From assembly GCF_016916835.1 (NCBI RefSeq), contig NZ_JAFFIX010000006.1, positions 275,870-339,869 on the forward strand: a DNA stretch of 64,000 nucleotides, written 5' to 3'. Under the pieces are notes generated by a model. It saw only the letters and a program-made list of their open reading frames with translations, ran no database searches and had not been told where the DNA came from. The translations under genes and the position numbers were made by a program. Source of the DNA: Actinacidiphila bryophytorum (GTDB lineage Bacteria; Actinomycetota; Actinomycetes; Streptomycetales; Streptomycetaceae). Positions 8,330 through 17,919 of this stretch are shown in pieces; positions within the stretch are counted from its first letter, which is position 1; each line of letters begins with the position of its first letter.

Positions 8330-8934
8330 CACACACCGACCCCGGCTCGGGCGCGCAGCAGCGCGGCGGGCGCGACGTCCTCGATCGGCAGACCGCGGCG
8401 GGCCGCGATCTCCTCGGGCCGCTGCAGGCCCTGGAGGGCCGCCACCGTGGCGTGCACGATGTTGATCGCGTTGTCGGAGCCGAGGCTCTTGGACAGCACG
8501 TCGTGGATGCCCGCGCACTCCAGCACGGCACGCACCGGGCCGCCGGCGATCACACCGGTACCGGGGGAAGCCGGCTTGAGCAGGACGACGCCCGCGGCCT
8601 TCTCGCCCTGGATGGGGTGCGGGATGGTGCCCTGGATACGGGGGACCTTGAAGAAGTGCTTCTTGGCCTCCTCCACACCCTTGGCGATGGCGGCCGGCAC
8701 CTCCTTGGCCTTGCCGTAGCCGACACCGACGGTGCCGTCACCGTCGCCCACCACGACCAGCGCGGTGAAGCTGAAGCGACGACCACCCTTCACAACCTTG
8801 GCGACGCGGTTGATCGCGACGACCCGCTCGACGTAAGCGGTCTTCTCGGCCTGCTGGCCGCCGTCCCGCCTGTCCTTACGGTCCCGTCGCTCGCCGCCAC
8901 CGGCACCGCTTCCGCGGCGCTGGGGTCCAGCCAT
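8329..8934 (-). CDS. rpsE: 30S ribosomal protein S5
   Basis: This 201-aa protein is involved in decoding fidelity and mRNA entry. It has a charged N-terminal extension (about 1-35, [20 protein letters not shown]), the S5 double-stranded-RNA-like domain with [20 protein letters not shown], and the C-terminal [20 protein letters not shown] lobe. It lies 51 nt downstream of rplR and overlaps rpmD. Confidence 0.97.
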   Translation of the reverse strand: MAGPQRRGSGAGGGERRDRKDRRDGGQQAEKTAYVERVVAINRVAKVVKGGRRFSFTALVVVGDGDGTVGVGYGKAKEVPAAIAKGVEEAKKHFFKVPRIQGTIPHPIQGEKAAGVVLLKPASPGTGVIAGGPVRAVLECAGIHDVLSKSLGSDNAINIVHATVAALQGLQRPEEIAARRGLPIEDVAPAALLRARAGVGV

Positions 8935-8985
8935 TGGAATTACCTCTCGATCTCTTAGCGTTTCTCCGCTAGTGACGGAACCGGA

Positions 8986-9369
8986 TCAGAACTTCAGTCC
9001 GGCTTCGCGGGCGGCGTCCGCCAGGGCGGCGATGCGCCCCGCGTACTGGTTGCCGCCACGGTCGAACACGACAGCCTCGACGCCCTTGGCCTTCGCACGC
9101 TCGGCCACGAGCTGGCCGACCTGCTTCGCCTTGGCGCTCTTGTCGCCTTCGCCGCCGCGGATGGACGCGTCGAGGGTCGACGCCGACGCGAGCGTGTGGC
9201 CCGCGAGGTCGTCGATGACCTGCGCCACGATTCCCCGGTTGGAACGGGTCACGACCAGGCGCGGACGCTCGGACGTACCCGAGACGCGCTTGCGCACCCG
9301 GATGTGGCGCCGCTTGATCGCGGCGCTCTTGTAGGCCTTGCCCTTGGCGATCTTGACACCGAATGCCAT
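8986..9369 (-). CDS. rplR: 50S ribosomal protein L18
   Basis: This 127-aa protein binds 5S rRNA together with L5 and L25. It contains [20 protein letters not shown] and the C-terminal [20 protein letters not shown] motif typical of L18. It lies 2 nt after rplF and so shares its transcript. Confidence 0.97.
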   Translation of the reverse strand: MAFGVKIAKGKAYKSAAIKRRHIRVRKRVSGTSERPRLVVTRSNRGIVAQVIDDLAGHTLASASTLDASIRGGEGDKSAKAKQVGQLVAERAKAKGVEAVVFDRGGNQYAGRIAALADAAREAGLKF

Positions 9370-9371
9370 GG

Positions 9372-9911
9372 CTACTTACCCGCCTTTCCGACCTTGCGGC
9401 GGATGACCTCGCCCGCGTACTTGACGCCCTTGGCCTTGTACGGGTCGGGCTTCCGCAGCTTGCGGATGTTGGCCGCGACCTCGCCGACCTTCTGCTTGTC
9501 GATGCCCTCGACGGAGAACTTCACCGGGGACTCGACCTTGAAGGAGATGCCCTCGGGGGCCTCGACGAGAATCGGGTGGCTGTAGCCCAGCGCGAACTCC
9601 AGGTTGGAGCCCTTGGCCTGGACGCGGTAGCCGACACCGCTGATTTCCAGCTGCTTGCTGTAGCCCGCGGTCACGCCGGTGATCATGTTCGCCACCAGCG
9701 TGCGGGACAGGCCGTGCAGGGCCTTCGAGACACGCTCGTCGTTGGGGCGGGTGACCAGCAGAGTGCCGTCCTCGCCCTTGGCGATGTCGATCGGCGCGGC
9801 GACGGTGTGGGTGAGCGAGCCCTTGGGGCCCTTCACCGCGACCGTGCGGCCGTCGATGGTGACGTCCACTCCGGCGGGAACCGAGATGGGCAGCTTGCCG
9901 ATGCGCGACAT
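9372..9911 (-). CDS. rplF: 50S ribosomal protein L6
   Basis: The 179-aa protein lies at the factor-binding site near the sarcin-ricin loop. It starts [20 protein letters not shown] and has the two tandem alpha/beta lobes of L6. The second lobe has the [20 protein letters not shown] and [19 protein letters not shown] segments. It lies 21 nt downstream of rpsH. Confidence 0.97.
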   Translation of the reverse strand: MSRIGKLPISVPAGVDVTIDGRTVAVKGPKGSLTHTVAAPIDIAKGEDGTLLVTRPNDERVSKALHGLSRTLVANMITGVTAGYSKQLEISGVGYRVQAKGSNLEFALGYSHPILVEAPEGISFKVESPVKFSVEGIDKQKVGEVAANIRKLRKPDPYKAKGVKYAGEVIRRKVGKAGK

Positions 9912-9932
9912 TGCTATACCTCGCTTTCCCGG

Positions 9933-10331
9933 TTACCAGACGTAGGCGAGGACTTCCCCACCCACGCCCTTCTTCTGAGCCTGCTGGCCGGTGAGCAGCC
10001 CGTGCGACGTGGAGATGATCGCCACGCCGAGGCCGCCGAGCACCTTCGGCAGGTTGGTGGACTTCGCGTAGACCCGCAGACCAGGCTTGCTGATCCGCTT
10101 GATGCCGGCGATGGAGCGCTGGCGCTCCGGGCCGAACTTCAGCTCGAGGACGAGGTTCTTGCCGACCTCGGCGTCCTCGACCTTCCAGCCGGTGATGTAG
10201 CCCTCCTGCTGGAGGATCTCCGCGATGTGCGACTTGATCTTGCTGAACGGCATCGTGACGTCGTCGTGGTATGCCGAGTTCGCGTTACGCAGACGGGTCA
10301 GCATGTCCGCGATGGGGTCAGTCATGGTCAT
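9933..10331 (-). CDS. rpsH: 30S ribosomal protein S8
   Basis: This 132-aa assembly protein binds helix 21 of 16S rRNA and, in E. coli, represses spc-operon translation. The start [20 protein letters not shown] at 10331 matches family length; the frame extends 15 codons upstream without conservation. The C-terminal [20 protein letters not shown] block is the S8 signature. An inverted repeat (10352-10360 with 10384-10392) lies just upstream of the start, in the 210-nt gap after rpsZ. Confidence 0.97.
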   Translation of the reverse strand: MTMTDPIADMLTRLRNANSAYHDDVTMPFSKIKSHIAEILQQEGYITGWKVEDAEVGKNLVLELKFGPERQRSIAGIKRISKPGLRVYAKSTNLPKVLGGLGVAIISTSHGLLTGQQAQKKGVGGEVLAYVW

Positions 10332-10383
10332 GAGGTGGCCCTGGGCCTCTCTCGCCGGGGTTTCCTGGTGCTCCATCCCTCTC

Positions 10384-10399
10384 CCCCGGCGAACCGGGG
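10384..10399 (-). other. tetraloop hairpin upstream of rpsH
   Basis: A ccccgg-cgaa-ccgggg hairpin lies 53 nt upstream of the rpsH start. Its 5' arm can alternatively pair with tcgccgggg at 10352-10360, giving two mutually exclusive structures. This could be a leader or processing structure for rpsH. No ligand can be inferred. Confidence 0.4.
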
Positions 10400-10541
10400 A
10401 CGGGTGCGGTGCGGTGGACCTACGGCGTAGTAAGTCGATGCGGGCGGCGGGCGCCCAACCCTTCTACCTTACGGGAAGAAAGAGCAGGGTCCCGCCGTCC
10501 ATCTGCTTACCGAGAGTTCCTGGTGGTCCGGAGAACCGGAT

Positions 10542-10727
10542 CTACCAGGAGCTCTTGGTCACGCCCGGCAGCTCGCCGCGGTGGGCCATCTCACGAAGGC
10601 ACACACGGCACAGGCCGAACTTGCGGTAGACGGAGTGCGGCCGGCCGCAGCGCTGGCAGCGGTTGTAACCGCGCACAGCGAACTTGGGCTTGCGAGCGGC
10701 CTTAGCGATCAGAGCCTTCTTCGCCAC
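10542..10727 (-). CDS. rpsZ: 30S ribosomal protein S14, type Z (zinc-binding)
   Basis: This 61-aa S14 uses a GTG start ([20 protein letters not shown]). Zinc ligands Cys24, Cys27, Cys40 and Cys43 (CQRC and CRVC) are all present, marking the short zinc-dependent form. The end [11 protein letters not shown] is standard. It lies 2 nt after rplE. Zinc-independent S14 copies in actinobacteria are normally elsewhere under Zur control; none is in this window. Confidence 0.96.
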   Translation of the reverse strand: MAKKALIAKAARKPKFAVRGYNRCQRCGRPHSVYRKFGLCRVCLREMAHRGELPGVTKSSW

Positions 10728-10729
10728 GG

Positions 10730-11290
10730 TCAGTTCTCCTTGAACGGGAAGCCGAGGTGACGAAGCAGGGCACGACCCTCGTCGTCGTTGGTCGCCGTGG
10801 TGACCACGGTGATGTCCATGCCCCGGACCCGGTCGATCTTGTCCTGGTCGATCTCGTGGAACATGACCTGCTCCGTGAGACCGAAGGTGTAGTTGCCCCG
10901 GCCGTCGAACTGCTTCGGGGACAGGCCGCGGAAGTCGCGGATACGCGGCAGCGCCAGCGACAGCAGACGGTCCAGGAACTCCCACATGCGGTCGCCGCGC
11001 AGCGTGACGTGCGCACCGATCGGCTGGCCCTCACGCAGCTTGAACTGCGCGATGGACTTGCGGGCCTTGGTGACCTGCGGCTTCTGGCCGGTGATCGTGG
11101 CGAGGTCGCGGATCGCGCCCTCGATCAGCTTGGAGTCGCGGGCGGCGTCGCCCACACCCATGTTGACCACGATCTTGGTCAGACCGGGGATCTGCATGAC
11201 GTTCTCGTAGGAGAACTGGTCACGCATCTTGCCCGCGATCTCCTCGCGGTAGCGCGTCTTGAGACGCGGCGAAGTGGTGGTGGCAGTCAT
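10730..11290 (-). CDS. rplE: 50S ribosomal protein L5
   Basis: This 186-aa protein binds 5S rRNA and contacts the P-site tRNA. It contains the [21 protein letters not shown]-terminus, [19 protein letters not shown] and the [20 protein letters not shown] motif. It overlaps rplX by one base (TGATG). Confidence 0.98.
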   Translation of the reverse strand: MTATTTSPRLKTRYREEIAGKMRDQFSYENVMQIPGLTKIVVNMGVGDAARDSKLIEGAIRDLATITGQKPQVTKARKSIAQFKLREGQPIGAHVTLRGDRMWEFLDRLLSLALPRIRDFRGLSPKQFDGRGNYTFGLTEQVMFHEIDQDKIDRVRGMDITVVTTATNDDEGRALLRHLGFPFKEN

Positions 11291-11613
11291 CAGATGTCCT
11301 CACCGGTCCGCTTGGCAACGCGGATCTTGTTGCCCTCGTCGTCGAAGCGGTATCCGACGCGGGTCACGACCTTCTTGCCGTCCTTCTCAACAACCAGCTG
11401 CACGTTGCTGACGTGGACGGGCGCCTCGGTGGTGATGATGCCGCCGGTCTTCGAACCGCGGTCGGTCGCACCGGCCTTGGTGTGCTTCTTGACCCGGTTG
11501 ACACCCTCGACGAGGACGCGGTCCTGAGCGGGGTAGGCCACGATGACCTTGCCCTGCTTGCCCTTGTCCTTACCGGTGATGACCTGGACCAGGTCGCCCT
11601 TCTTGATCTTCAT
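11290..11613 (-). CDS. rplX: 50S ribosomal protein L24
   Basis: This 107-aa assembly-initiator protein has the KOW motif at its N-terminus ([20 protein letters not shown]) followed by [14 protein letters not shown]. Length and ends match actinobacterial L24. It lies 3 nt downstream of rplN and is coupled to rplE. Confidence 0.97.
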   Translation of the reverse strand: MKIKKGDLVQVITGKDKGKQGKVIVAYPAQDRVLVEGVNRVKKHTKAGATDRGSKTGGIITTEAPVHVSNVQLVVEKDGKKVVTRVGYRFDDEGNKIRVAKRTGEDI

Positions 11614-11616
11614 CGG

Positions 11617-11985
11617 TTACAGCACCTCCGGCGCGAGCGAGACGATCTTCATGAACTTCTTCTCGCGCAGCTCACGGCCCACGGGGCCGAAGATTCGGGT
11701 GCCGCGGGGGTCGCCGTCGTTCTTGAGGATGACGGCGGCGTTCTCGTCGAACCGGATGTACGAGCCGTCGGCGCGACGGCGCTCCTTGACGGTCCGGACG
11801 ATGACCGCCTTGACGACCTCGCCCTTCTTCACGTTGCCACCGGGGATCGCGTCCTTGACGGTGGCGACGATGACGTCACCGATTCCCGCGTAGCGGCGAC
11901 CCGAGCCACCGAGAACACGGATGCAAAGGATCTCCTTGGCACCAGTGTTGTCGGCGACACGAAGTCGCGACTCCTGCTGGATCAC
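11617..11985 (-). CDS. rplN: 50S ribosomal protein L14
   Basis: The 122-aa protein forms an intersubunit bridge and is the docking site of RsfS-type silencing factors. It starts with GTG ([20 protein letters not shown]) and contains [20 protein letters not shown] and the end [12 protein letters not shown]. It is separated from rpsQ by 109 nt carrying two hairpins, the most structured gap inside the S10-spc run. Confidence 0.98.
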   Translation of the reverse strand: MIQQESRLRVADNTGAKEILCIRVLGGSGRRYAGIGDVIVATVKDAIPGGNVKKGEVVKAVIVRTVKERRRADGSYIRFDENAAVILKNDGDPRGTRIFGPVGRELREKKFMKIVSLAPEVL

Positions 11986-12014
11986 GTCTATCTCCTGTTT
12001 GTCGCGTCGGTTCC

Positions 12015-12082
12015 CGGCGGGGGGTTCTCGCGAACCCCCCGCCGAGCCTGACGGAACGGTCCTGAGCGGATTCCCGCTCAGG
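12015..12082 (-). other. two consecutive hairpins between rpsQ and rplN
   Basis: A 13-bp perfect stem with a 4-nt loop (12015-12027 with 12032-12044) and a 9-bp perfect stem (12061-12069 with 12074-12082) lie back to back in this gap. Neither has a U-tract. They could be an internal attenuator or an RNase processing point that separates the S10 part from the spc part of the transcript. Confidence 0.65.
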
Positions 12083-12094
12083 GATTACTCGGCC

Positions 12095-12382
12095 TTACTT
12101 GGCCTTCTCAAGGATCTCCACGACGCGCCACCGCTTCGTGGCGGAGGTCGGCCGGGTCTCCATGAGGAGGACCCGGTCGCCGATGCCCGCGGCGTTCTGC
12201 TCGTCGTGCGCCTTCAGCTTGTTGGTGCGGCGGATGACCTTGCCGTACAGGGCGTGCTTGACACGGTCCTCGACGGCGACGACGACGGTCTTGTCCATCT
12301 TGTCGCTGACCACCAGACCCTCACGGGTCTTGCGGAAGCCGCGCTGCTCGGTGCTGGTCTCAGTCACATTCTTCTCGCTCAT
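12095..12382 (-). CDS. rpsQ: 30S ribosomal protein S17
   Basis: This 95-aa OB-fold protein is a primary 16S binder. After a short extension, the family core [20 protein letters not shown] begins, followed by [20 protein letters not shown]. The end [12 protein letters not shown] is typical. The start overlaps the rpmC stop by one base. Confidence 0.97.
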   Translation of the reverse strand: MSEKNVTETSTEQRGFRKTREGLVVSDKMDKTVVVAVEDRVKHALYGKVIRRTNKLKAHDEQNAAGIGDRVLLMETRPTSATKRWRVVEILEKAK

Positions 12383-12615
12383 CAGGCGCTCTCCACCGTC
12401 TCCACCGTCTCGATGCCCAGCTCGCGCTCACGCATGAGGGTGTAGATCCGGGCGATGTCCTTGCGGACGACCCTGAGCCGGCTGTTGTTCTCCAGCTGCC
12501 CGGTGGCCGCCTGGAAGCGGAGGTTGAACAGCTCCTCCTTGGCCTCACGCAGCTTGCCGACGAGTTCCTCGTCGCCGAGCTGGCGCAGCTCGGTCGCCTT
12601 GGTACCGGCCGCCAT
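12382..12615 (-). CDS. rpmC: 50S ribosomal protein L29
   Basis: This 77-aa two-helix protein near the exit tunnel is part of the SRP and trigger-factor docking site. It contains [20 protein letters not shown] and [19 protein letters not shown]. The ATG at 12615 overlaps the rplP stop (TGATG); the GTG one codon upstream is an alternative start. Confidence 0.96.
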   Translation of the reverse strand: MAAGTKATELRQLGDEELVGKLREAKEELFNLRFQAATGQLENNSRLRVVRKDIARIYTLMRERELGIETVETVESA

Positions 12616-13034
12616 CACGACTCACCTGCCTCGCGCCGCACGATGCGGCACTTCATCGGAAGCTTGTGCGCGGCGCGGGTGAGCGCCTCGCGGGCAACCT
12701 TCTCGTTCGGGAAGGACAGCTCGAACATCACCCGACCGGGCTTGACGTTCGCGATCCACCACTCGGGGGAACCCTTACCGGAACCCATGCGGGTCTCGGC
12801 CGGCTTCTTGGTGAGCGGGCGGTCCGGGTAGATGTTGATCCAGACCTTGCCGCCACGCTTGATGTGCCGGGTGATGGAGATACGAGCGGACTCGATCTGC
12901 CGGTTGGTCACATACGCGGGGGTGACGGCCTGCAGGCCGTACTCGCCGAACGCCAGCTCCGTGCCGCCCTTGGCCATGCCGCGGCGGGTCGGGTGGTGCT
13001 GCTTGCGGTGCTTGACCCTACGGGGGATCAGCAT
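12615..13034 (-). CDS. rplP: 50S ribosomal protein L16
   Basis: This 139-aa protein sits at the A site and the peptidyl transferase entrance. It starts [20 protein letters not shown] and has RIAMTRHI-like [20 protein letters not shown] and the [19 protein letters not shown] loop. It lies 5 nt after rpsC and is coupled to rpmC. Confidence 0.98.
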   Translation of the reverse strand: MLIPRRVKHRKQHHPTRRGMAKGGTELAFGEYGLQAVTPAYVTNRQIESARISITRHIKRGGKVWINIYPDRPLTKKPAETRMGSGKGSPEWWIANVKPGRVMFELSFPNEKVAREALTRAAHKLPMKCRIVRREAGES

Positions 13035-13039
13035 GGTAC

Positions 13040-13864
13040 TTAGCCTTCCGTTCCGGGGGTCTCCGCGGCCGGGGCCTCAGCGGCGGGCGCGTCGGCCTTG
13101 GGGGCCGCGCCTTCCGTCTGGGGACGACGGCCACGGCCACCGCGCTCGCCACCGCGGCGCTGCGGACGCTCGTTGCCACCACCGCGGGCCGGACGGTTGC
13201 CCGCCCTGGCGGCCGCGTTGTCGGCACGGACCTCGGCGATGTTCTTGACGTCGCCCTTGTAGATCCAGACCTTCACACCGATCCGGCCGAAGGTGGTCTT
13301 GGCCTCGAAGAAGCCGTAGTCCACGTTCGCCCGCAGCGTGTGCAGCGGGACCCGGCCCTCGCGGTAGAACTCCGAGCGGGACATCTCGGCGCCGCCGAGA
13401 CGCCCGCCGCACTGGATCTTGATGCCCTTGGCGCCGGCCTTCAGCGTGCCCTGCATGCTCTTGCGCATGGCACGGCGGAAGGAGACGCGGGAGGACAGCT
13501 GCTCGGCGACGGCCTGGGCCACCAGCTGGGCGTCCATCTCGGGGTTCTTGACCTCGAGGATGTTCAGCTGGACCTGCTTGCCGGTCAGCTTCTCCAGGTC
13601 GCCGCGGATGCGGTCGGCCTCCGCGCCGCGGCGGCCGATGACGATGCCCGGCCGGGCGGTGTGGATGTCGACGCGGACGCGGTCACGGGTGCGCTCGATC
13701 TCCACCTTGGAGATGCCGGCGCGCTCCATGCCCTGCGTCATCATCTTGCGGATGGCGACGTCTTCCTTGACGTAGTCCTTGTACAGCTTGTCGGCGTACC
13801 ACCGGGACTTGAAGTCCGTGGTGACGCCGAGCCGGAACCCGTAAGGGTTAACCTTCTGGCCCAT
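13040..13864 (-). CDS. rpsC: 30S ribosomal protein S3
   Basis: The 274-aa protein contributes to the mRNA entry helicase. It starts [20 protein letters not shown] and has the KH domain motif [20 protein letters not shown], then the C-terminal domain [11 protein letters not shown]. The last ~60 residues are a Gly/Arg- then Ala/Glu/Pro-rich tail ([12 protein letters not shown], then [14 protein letters not shown]), an actinobacterial extension of unknown role. The start overlaps the rplV stop. Confidence 0.97.
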   Translation of the reverse strand: MGQKVNPYGFRLGVTTDFKSRWYADKLYKDYVKEDVAIRKMMTQGMERAGISKVEIERTRDRVRVDIHTARPGIVIGRRGAEADRIRGDLEKLTGKQVQLNILEVKNPEMDAQLVAQAVAEQLSSRVSFRRAMRKSMQGTLKAGAKGIKIQCGGRLGGAEMSRSEFYREGRVPLHTLRANVDYGFFEAKTTFGRIGVKVWIYKGDVKNIAEVRADNAAARAGNRPARGGGNERPQRRGGERGGRGRRPQTEGAAPKADAPAAEAPAAETPGTEG

Positions 13865-14211
13865 TACCGGGTCCCTTCCTTGCTGGCGACGACCACGGTG
13901 ATGTGGCTGGTCCGCTTGCGGATCCGGTAGGCACGGCCCTGGGCGCGCGGCCGGAACCGCTTCAGGGTCGGACCCTCGTCCACGTACGCCTCGCTGATGT
14001 ACAGCGACTCGGCGTCCGTGTGGTCGTAGTTGTGCGCGGCGTTGGCGATGGCGCTGTCCAGCACCTTGCCGACCGGCTCACTCGCGGCCTGCGGGGTGAA
14101 ACGCAGGACCGCCTGAGCCTCCGTGGCGTCCATGCCACGGATGAGGTCCACCACACGGCGGGCCTTCATGGGCGTGACGCGGATGTACCGCGCCTGGGCC
14201 CTGGCTTCCAT
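13864..14211 (-). CDS. rplV: 50S ribosomal protein L22
   Basis: This 115-aa protein has a long beta-hairpin that lines the exit tunnel and is where macrolide-resistance mutations occur in other bacteria. The start [20 protein letters not shown] at 14211 was chosen over an upstream in-frame ATG ten codons earlier. The hairpin region [20 protein letters not shown] looks wild type. Confidence 0.97.
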   Translation of the reverse strand: MEARAQARYIRVTPMKARRVVDLIRGMDATEAQAVLRFTPQAASEPVGKVLDSAIANAAHNYDHTDAESLYISEAYVDEGPTLKRFRPRAQGRAYRIRKRTSHITVVVASKEGTR

Positions 14212-14255
14212 GGTCGTCCCTTCAGTGTCTGTCTTGGTCACGGTTTTCAGCCCGC

Positions 14256-14537
14256 TCAGCGACGCCGCGACTTGCGGTCGTCCTTCTCGTGCCCGCGGAA
14301 GGTGCGGGTCGGTGCGAACTCGCCGAGCTTGTGGCCGACCATCGACTCAGTGACAAACACCGGGACGTGCTTACGGCCGTCGTGCACCGCGATCGTGTGG
14401 CCCAGCATCGCCGGGATGATCATCGAGCGGCGGGACCAGGTCTTGATGACGTTCTTGGTGCCTGCCTCGTTCTGTACGTCCACCTTCTTGATCAGGTGGT
14501 CGTCGACGAAGGGCCCCTTCTTGAGACTGCGCGGCAT
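14256..14537 (-). CDS. rpsS: 30S ribosomal protein S19
   Basis: This 93-aa head protein pairs with S13. It starts [20 protein letters not shown] and contains [20 protein letters not shown] and [20 protein letters not shown], covering the whole family. It lies 12 nt downstream of rplB. Confidence 0.98.
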   Translation of the reverse strand: MPRSLKKGPFVDDHLIKKVDVQNEAGTKNVIKTWSRRSMIIPAMLGHTIAVHDGRKHVPVFVTESMVGHKLGEFAPTRTFRGHEKDDRKSRRR

Positions 14538-14549
14538 CTGAACCCGCTC

Positions 14550-15386
14550 CTAGCGCTTCTTGTTCGTCTTGCGGCGGCGGACGATGTACTTGCTGGACGC
14601 CTTCTTCGGCGAGCGAGTACGACCTTCCTTCTGACCCCAGGGCGAGACCGGGTGGCGACCACCGGAGGTCTTGCCCTCACCACCACCGTGCGGGTGGTCC
14701 ACCGGGTTCATGGCGACACCGCGGACGGTCGGGCGGACGCCCTTCCACCGCATGCGGCCGGCCTTGCCCCAGTTGATGTTCGACTGCTCGGCGTTGCCGA
14801 CCTCGCCGATGGTGGCGCGGCAGCGGACGTCGACCATCCGGACCTCGCCGGACGGCATACGAAGGGTGGCCATGTTGCCTTCCTTCGCCAGCAGCTGGAC
14901 CGAAGCGCCCGCGGAGCGGGAGATCTTCGCGCCGCCACCGGGCCGCAGCTCGATCGCGTGGATCGTGGTACCGACCGGGATGTTGCGCAGCGGCAGGTTG
15001 TTGCCCGGCTTGATGTCGGCGTTGGCGCCGTTCTCGATCCGGTCGCCCTGCTGGAGCCGCGCGGGGGCGAGGATGTAGCGCTTCTCGCCGTCCGCGTAGT
15101 GCAGCAGCGCGATGCGCGCGGTGCGGTTGGGGTCGTACTCGATGTGCGCGACCTTGGCGGGCACGCCGTCCTTGTCGTGCCGACGGAAGTCGATGACACG
15201 GTAGGCGCGCTTGTGGCCACCGCCCTGGTGGCGAACGGTCACACGACCGGCGTTGTTACGGCCGCCCTTGCTGTGCAGCGGGCGGACCAGCGACTTCTCC
15301 GGCGTGGACCGCGTGATCTCGACAAAGTCGGCGACGCTGGAGCCACGACGGCCCGGGGTCGTCGGCTTGTACTTGCGGATACCCAT
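14550..15386 (-). CDS. rplB: 50S ribosomal protein L2
   Basis: This 278-aa core protein is required for subunit association and peptidyl transfer. It starts [20 protein letters not shown]. The conserved [14 protein letters not shown] loop near residue 225 holds the His at the peptidyl-transferase centre. The OB and SH3-like domains are intact and the C-terminus is basic ([14 protein letters not shown]). Confidence 0.98.
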   Translation of the reverse strand: MGIRKYKPTTPGRRGSSVADFVEITRSTPEKSLVRPLHSKGGRNNAGRVTVRHQGGGHKRAYRVIDFRRHDKDGVPAKVAHIEYDPNRTARIALLHYADGEKRYILAPARLQQGDRIENGANADIKPGNNLPLRNIPVGTTIHAIELRPGGGAKISRSAGASVQLLAKEGNMATLRMPSGEVRMVDVRCRATIGEVGNAEQSNINWGKAGRMRWKGVRPTVRGVAMNPVDHPHGGGEGKTSGGRHPVSPWGQKEGRTRSPKKASSKYIVRRRKTNKKR

Positions 15387-15432
15387 TTCTCAGTCCTCGG
15401 ATGATTCCGGACTTCTGAACGGCCAGTCTCCG

Positions 15433-15759
15433 TTAGGAGACCGGGCCGCCGAAGATGTCGATTCGGTCGCCCTCGGCGAGGGTCACGATGGCGCGCTTGG
15501 TGTTGGCGCGCTTGCCGAAACCGGTGCGGGTGCGCTTGCGCTTGCCCTGCCGGTTGATCGTGTTGACCCCGGTGACCTTGACCTGGAAGACCGTCTCGAC
15601 GGCCTGCTTGATCTGGGTCTTGTTGGCGCGCGGGTCGACGACGAAGGTGTACTTGTTCTCGTCGAGCAGCGCGTAGCTCTTCTCGGAGACCACCGGCTTG
15701 ATCAGCAGGTCACGGGGGTCCGTGAAGGTCTTGCTGGTGATCTGGGTCTGCTCGGCCAT
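15433..15759 (-). CDS. rplW: 50S ribosomal protein L23
   Basis: This 108-aa exit-tunnel protein is the main docking site for trigger factor and SRP. It contains [20 protein letters not shown], the [14 protein letters not shown] helix and the [20 protein letters not shown] basic loop. The ATG at 15759 overlaps the rplD stop (TGATG). Confidence 0.97.
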   Translation of the reverse strand: MAEQTQITSKTFTDPRDLLIKPVVSEKSYALLDENKYTFVVDPRANKTQIKQAVETVFQVKVTGVNTINRQGKRKRTRTGFGKRANTKRAIVTLAEGDRIDIFGGPVS

Positions 15760-16424
15760 CAGGCGTCGCTCCCTTCCGGCTCTGCGTCCTCGACACCGGC
15801 GCCGGTGAAGCGGTCGAACGCGGCCTTGGTGAAGACCACGTCGTCGGAGAGGAGCACGTCGTACGTGTTCAGCTGACCGGCCTCCAGGATGTGCACCTGG
15901 GGCAGGTTGCGTGCGGACAGCCAGCCGGCCTCGTCGGCCCGCTCGATGACCAGGAGCACGTTCTTGCGCTCGCTGATCTTGCCGAGCAGCGTCTTGGCCG
16001 CCTTGGTGGACGGCGTCGCGCCCTCGATCACGCCGGTGACGACGTGGATGCGGTTGTGGCGCGCACGGTCGGTCAGGGCGCCGCGGAGGGCCGCCTTGAT
16101 CATCTTCTTGGGGGTGCGCTGCGAGTAGTCGCGCGGTACCGGACCGTGGACGACGCCACCGCCGGCGAACTGCGGCGCGCGGGTCGAGCCCTGGCGGGCG
16201 CGGCCGGTGCCCTTCTGGCGGTACGGCTTGCGGCCACCACCGCGGACCTCGCCACGCGTCTTGACCTTGTGCGTGCCCTGGCGGGCAGCGGCCTGCTGCG
16301 CGACGACGACCTGGTGGATCAGCGGGATGCTGACCTTGGCGTCGAAGATCTCGGCCGGAAGCTCTACGGTCCCGGTCGTGTCGCCCGCGGGCGACAGGAT
16401 GGCGATGTTCTTTGGGGTCGTCAT
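15759..16424 (-). CDS. rplD: 50S ribosomal protein L4
   Basis: This 221-aa protein extends a long loop into the exit tunnel ([20 protein letters not shown] region, about residues 65-90). In E. coli L4 also represses its own S10 operon; whether it does so here is unknown. The globular part ends with a short acidic tail ([11 protein letters not shown]). It lies 5 nt after rplC. Confidence 0.97.
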   Translation of the reverse strand: MTTPKNIAILSPAGDTTGTVELPAEIFDAKVSIPLIHQVVVAQQAAARQGTHKVKTRGEVRGGGRKPYRQKGTGRARQGSTRAPQFAGGGVVHGPVPRDYSQRTPKKMIKAALRGALTDRARHNRIHVVTGVIEGATPSTKAAKTLLGKISERKNVLLVIERADEAGWLSARNLPQVHILEAGQLNTYDVLLSDDVVFTKAAFDRFTGAGVEDAEPEGSDA

Positions 16425-16429
16425 ATCTT

Positions 16430-17074
16430 TCAGGCCCCCTTGGCCGCGGTGCGGACCAGGACGAGGCCGCCGTTCGGACCCGGGATCGCGCCCTTGATGA
16501 GCAGCAGTCCCTTCTCCGCGTCAACGGCGTGGACGGTCAGGTTCTGAGTGGTGACCCGCTCGTTGCCCATACGGCCCGCCATGCGCATGCCCTTGAAGAC
16601 ACGCCCAGGGGTGGCGCAGCCGCCGATGGAACCCGGCGAGCGGTGCTTGCGCTGGACGCCGTGGCCGGCGCCGAGGCCCTTGAAGTTGTGACGCTTCATG
16701 ACACCGGCGAAGCCCTTGCCCTTGCTCTTGCCGGTCACGTCGACCTTGATACCGGCCTCGAACACCTCGGCGGTGATCTCCTGGCCGAGCGTGTACTCGG
16801 CCGCGTCGGCGGTACGCAGCTCCACCAGGTGGCGGCGGGGGGTGACGTCGGCCTTGGCGAAGTGGCCCTTGAGGGGCTTGTTCACCTTGCGCGGGTCGAT
16901 CTCGCCGAAGGCGAGCTGGACCGACTCGTAGCCGTCGGCGTCATTCGTACGGACCTGGGTCACGACGTTGGGGCCGGCCTTGACCACGGTCACCGGGACG
17001 ACACGGTTGTTCTCGTCCCAGACCTGGGTCATGCCGAGCTTCTCGCCCAGGATGCCCTTGATCTGCTTGGTCAT
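16430..17074 (-). CDS. rplC: 50S ribosomal protein L3
   Basis: The 214-aa protein is one of the first to bind 23S rRNA. It starts [20 protein letters not shown] and contains [20 protein letters not shown] and the central loop [20 protein letters not shown] that approaches the peptidyl-transferase centre. It lies 13 nt downstream of rpsJ. Confidence 0.98.
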   Translation of the reverse strand: MTKQIKGILGEKLGMTQVWDENNRVVPVTVVKAGPNVVTQVRTNDADGYESVQLAFGEIDPRKVNKPLKGHFAKADVTPRRHLVELRTADAAEYTLGQEITAEVFEAGIKVDVTGKSKGKGFAGVMKRHNFKGLGAGHGVQRKHRSPGSIGGCATPGRVFKGMRMAGRMGNERVTTQNLTVHAVDAEKGLLLIKGAIPGPNGGLVLVRTAAKGA

Positions 17075-17087
17075 CTTTCCGCGCCTC

Positions 17088-17396
17088 TCAGAGCTTGATC
17101 TCGATGTCGACGCCGGCCGGAAGGTCCAGGCGCATCAGCGAGTCAACGGTCTTGGGCGTCGGGTCGAGGATGTCGATCAGGCGCTTGTGCGTGCGCATCT
17201 CGAAGTGCTCGCGCGAGTCCTTGTACTTGTGCGGCGACTTGATGACGCAGTACACGTTCTTCTCAGTGGGCAGCGGCACCGGGCCCGCGACCTGCGCACC
17301 AGTACGCGTCACCGTCTCGACGATCTTCTTCGCCGAGGAGTCGATGACTTCGTGGTCGTAGGCCTTGAGCCGGATGCGGATCTTCTGTCCCGCCAT
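17088..17396 (-). CDS. rpsJ: 30S ribosomal protein S10 / transcription antitermination factor NusE
   Basis: This 102-aa protein serves in the 30S head and as NusE, the NusG partner in antitermination and transcription-translation coupling. It starts [20 protein letters not shown] with a ggag ribosome-binding site; the frame is open upstream but encodes no conserved sequence. The NusB/NusG-contact segment [20 protein letters not shown] is intact. It is the first gene of the S10 operon, behind a leader of about 300 nt or more. Confidence 0.98.
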   Translation of the reverse strand: MAGQKIRIRLKAYDHEVIDSSAKKIVETVTRTGAQVAGPVPLPTEKNVYCVIKSPHKYKDSREHFEMRTHKRLIDILDPTPKTVDSLMRLDLPAGVDIEIKL

Positions 17397-17444
17397 GGCT
17401 ACTCCGTAGTCCTTGTCTCTATTCAGCTCCGGCACCCGCTTGCT

Positions 17445-17471
17445 CCGACCCACGCGGTCGGGCGTGTCGCG
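17445..17471 (-). promoter_or_regulatory. conserved leader element, rpsJ copy
   Basis: On the minus strand this reads CGCGACACGCCCGACC followed by GCGTGGGTCGG. The second part folds as CCGACC-GCGTG-GGTCGG. It is identical at 26 of 27 positions to the element upstream of rpsL (41667-41693), and both end exactly 48 nt before the start codon. It is likely a 5'-UTR structure or operator shared by the S10 and str operons. Confidence 0.75.
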
Positions 17472-17743
17472 CCCCTCGCCATGGTTTTCCGCATGCGGAA
17501 TTCCCTGATCAGGGGGTTGCGTGGGAGAAAACACCCACCGGGTGCCTGGCCGGAGCCGCACTGACGCTTCCCGGAAGATTCCCGTACGTCCGCCCCAGCG
17601 CTGCCCACCAGGGCAGTTGGGGCGACGAGTACTGTGGGACTCGCTTCCGGTCCTCCCGACGGGAGGCGCGCAGCATCGGCGCTCGACCGAGCAACTTGAG
17701 TAGTCTGCCATACGGCCTGCGGCCCGCGCCAATCGAGCCGGGT

Positions 17744-17771
17744 AGCTTACCCCTCCGTGGTGAGCGGCCAA
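17744..17771 (-). promoter_or_regulatory. candidate promoter of the S10 operon
   Basis: On the minus strand TTGGCC (17766-17771) and TAAGCT (17744-17749) are separated by 16 nt, an acceptable principal-sigma promoter. It would give a leader of about 340 nt that includes the shared 27-nt element. Other weaker -10-like sites exist nearer to rpsJ. Confidence 0.4.
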
Positions 17772-17879
17772 ACCTGCCCTCGGAGCGCGCCGGGGAGTAC
17801 GCCCTGGCGCATTTTCACCCGGGAGAGGGACATGGCGGGCATTGCCGTCACATGCGGCGGAGCCGGACTGTCATAGAGG

Positions 17880-17905
17880 TGTCAGACCAGTACGAACCGT
17901 ACGAC
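17880..17905 (+). promoter_or_regulatory. possible ECF-sigma-like promoter of the AhpD-like gene
   Basis: TGTCAGA and CGAC lie 15 nt apart, 15 nt before the start codon at 17920. ECF41-type sigma factors are known to use TGTCACA/CGTC-like promoters in front of carboxymuconolactone-decarboxylase genes. The match is imperfect and the resulting leader would be very short. Confidence 0.25.
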
Positions 17906-17919
17906 GCAAGGACACCCTC

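Larger units (their letters stand above)
17397..17919. other. S10 operon leader/promoter region and divergent AhpD-like gene upstream region
   Basis: These 523 nt hold no gene I can support. They contain the leader element shared with rpsL (17445-17471), a candidate rpsJ promoter (17744-17771), an inverted repeat around ttttccgcatgcggaa (17483-17498), and near the right end the upstream region of the gene at 17920. Confidence 0.7.
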
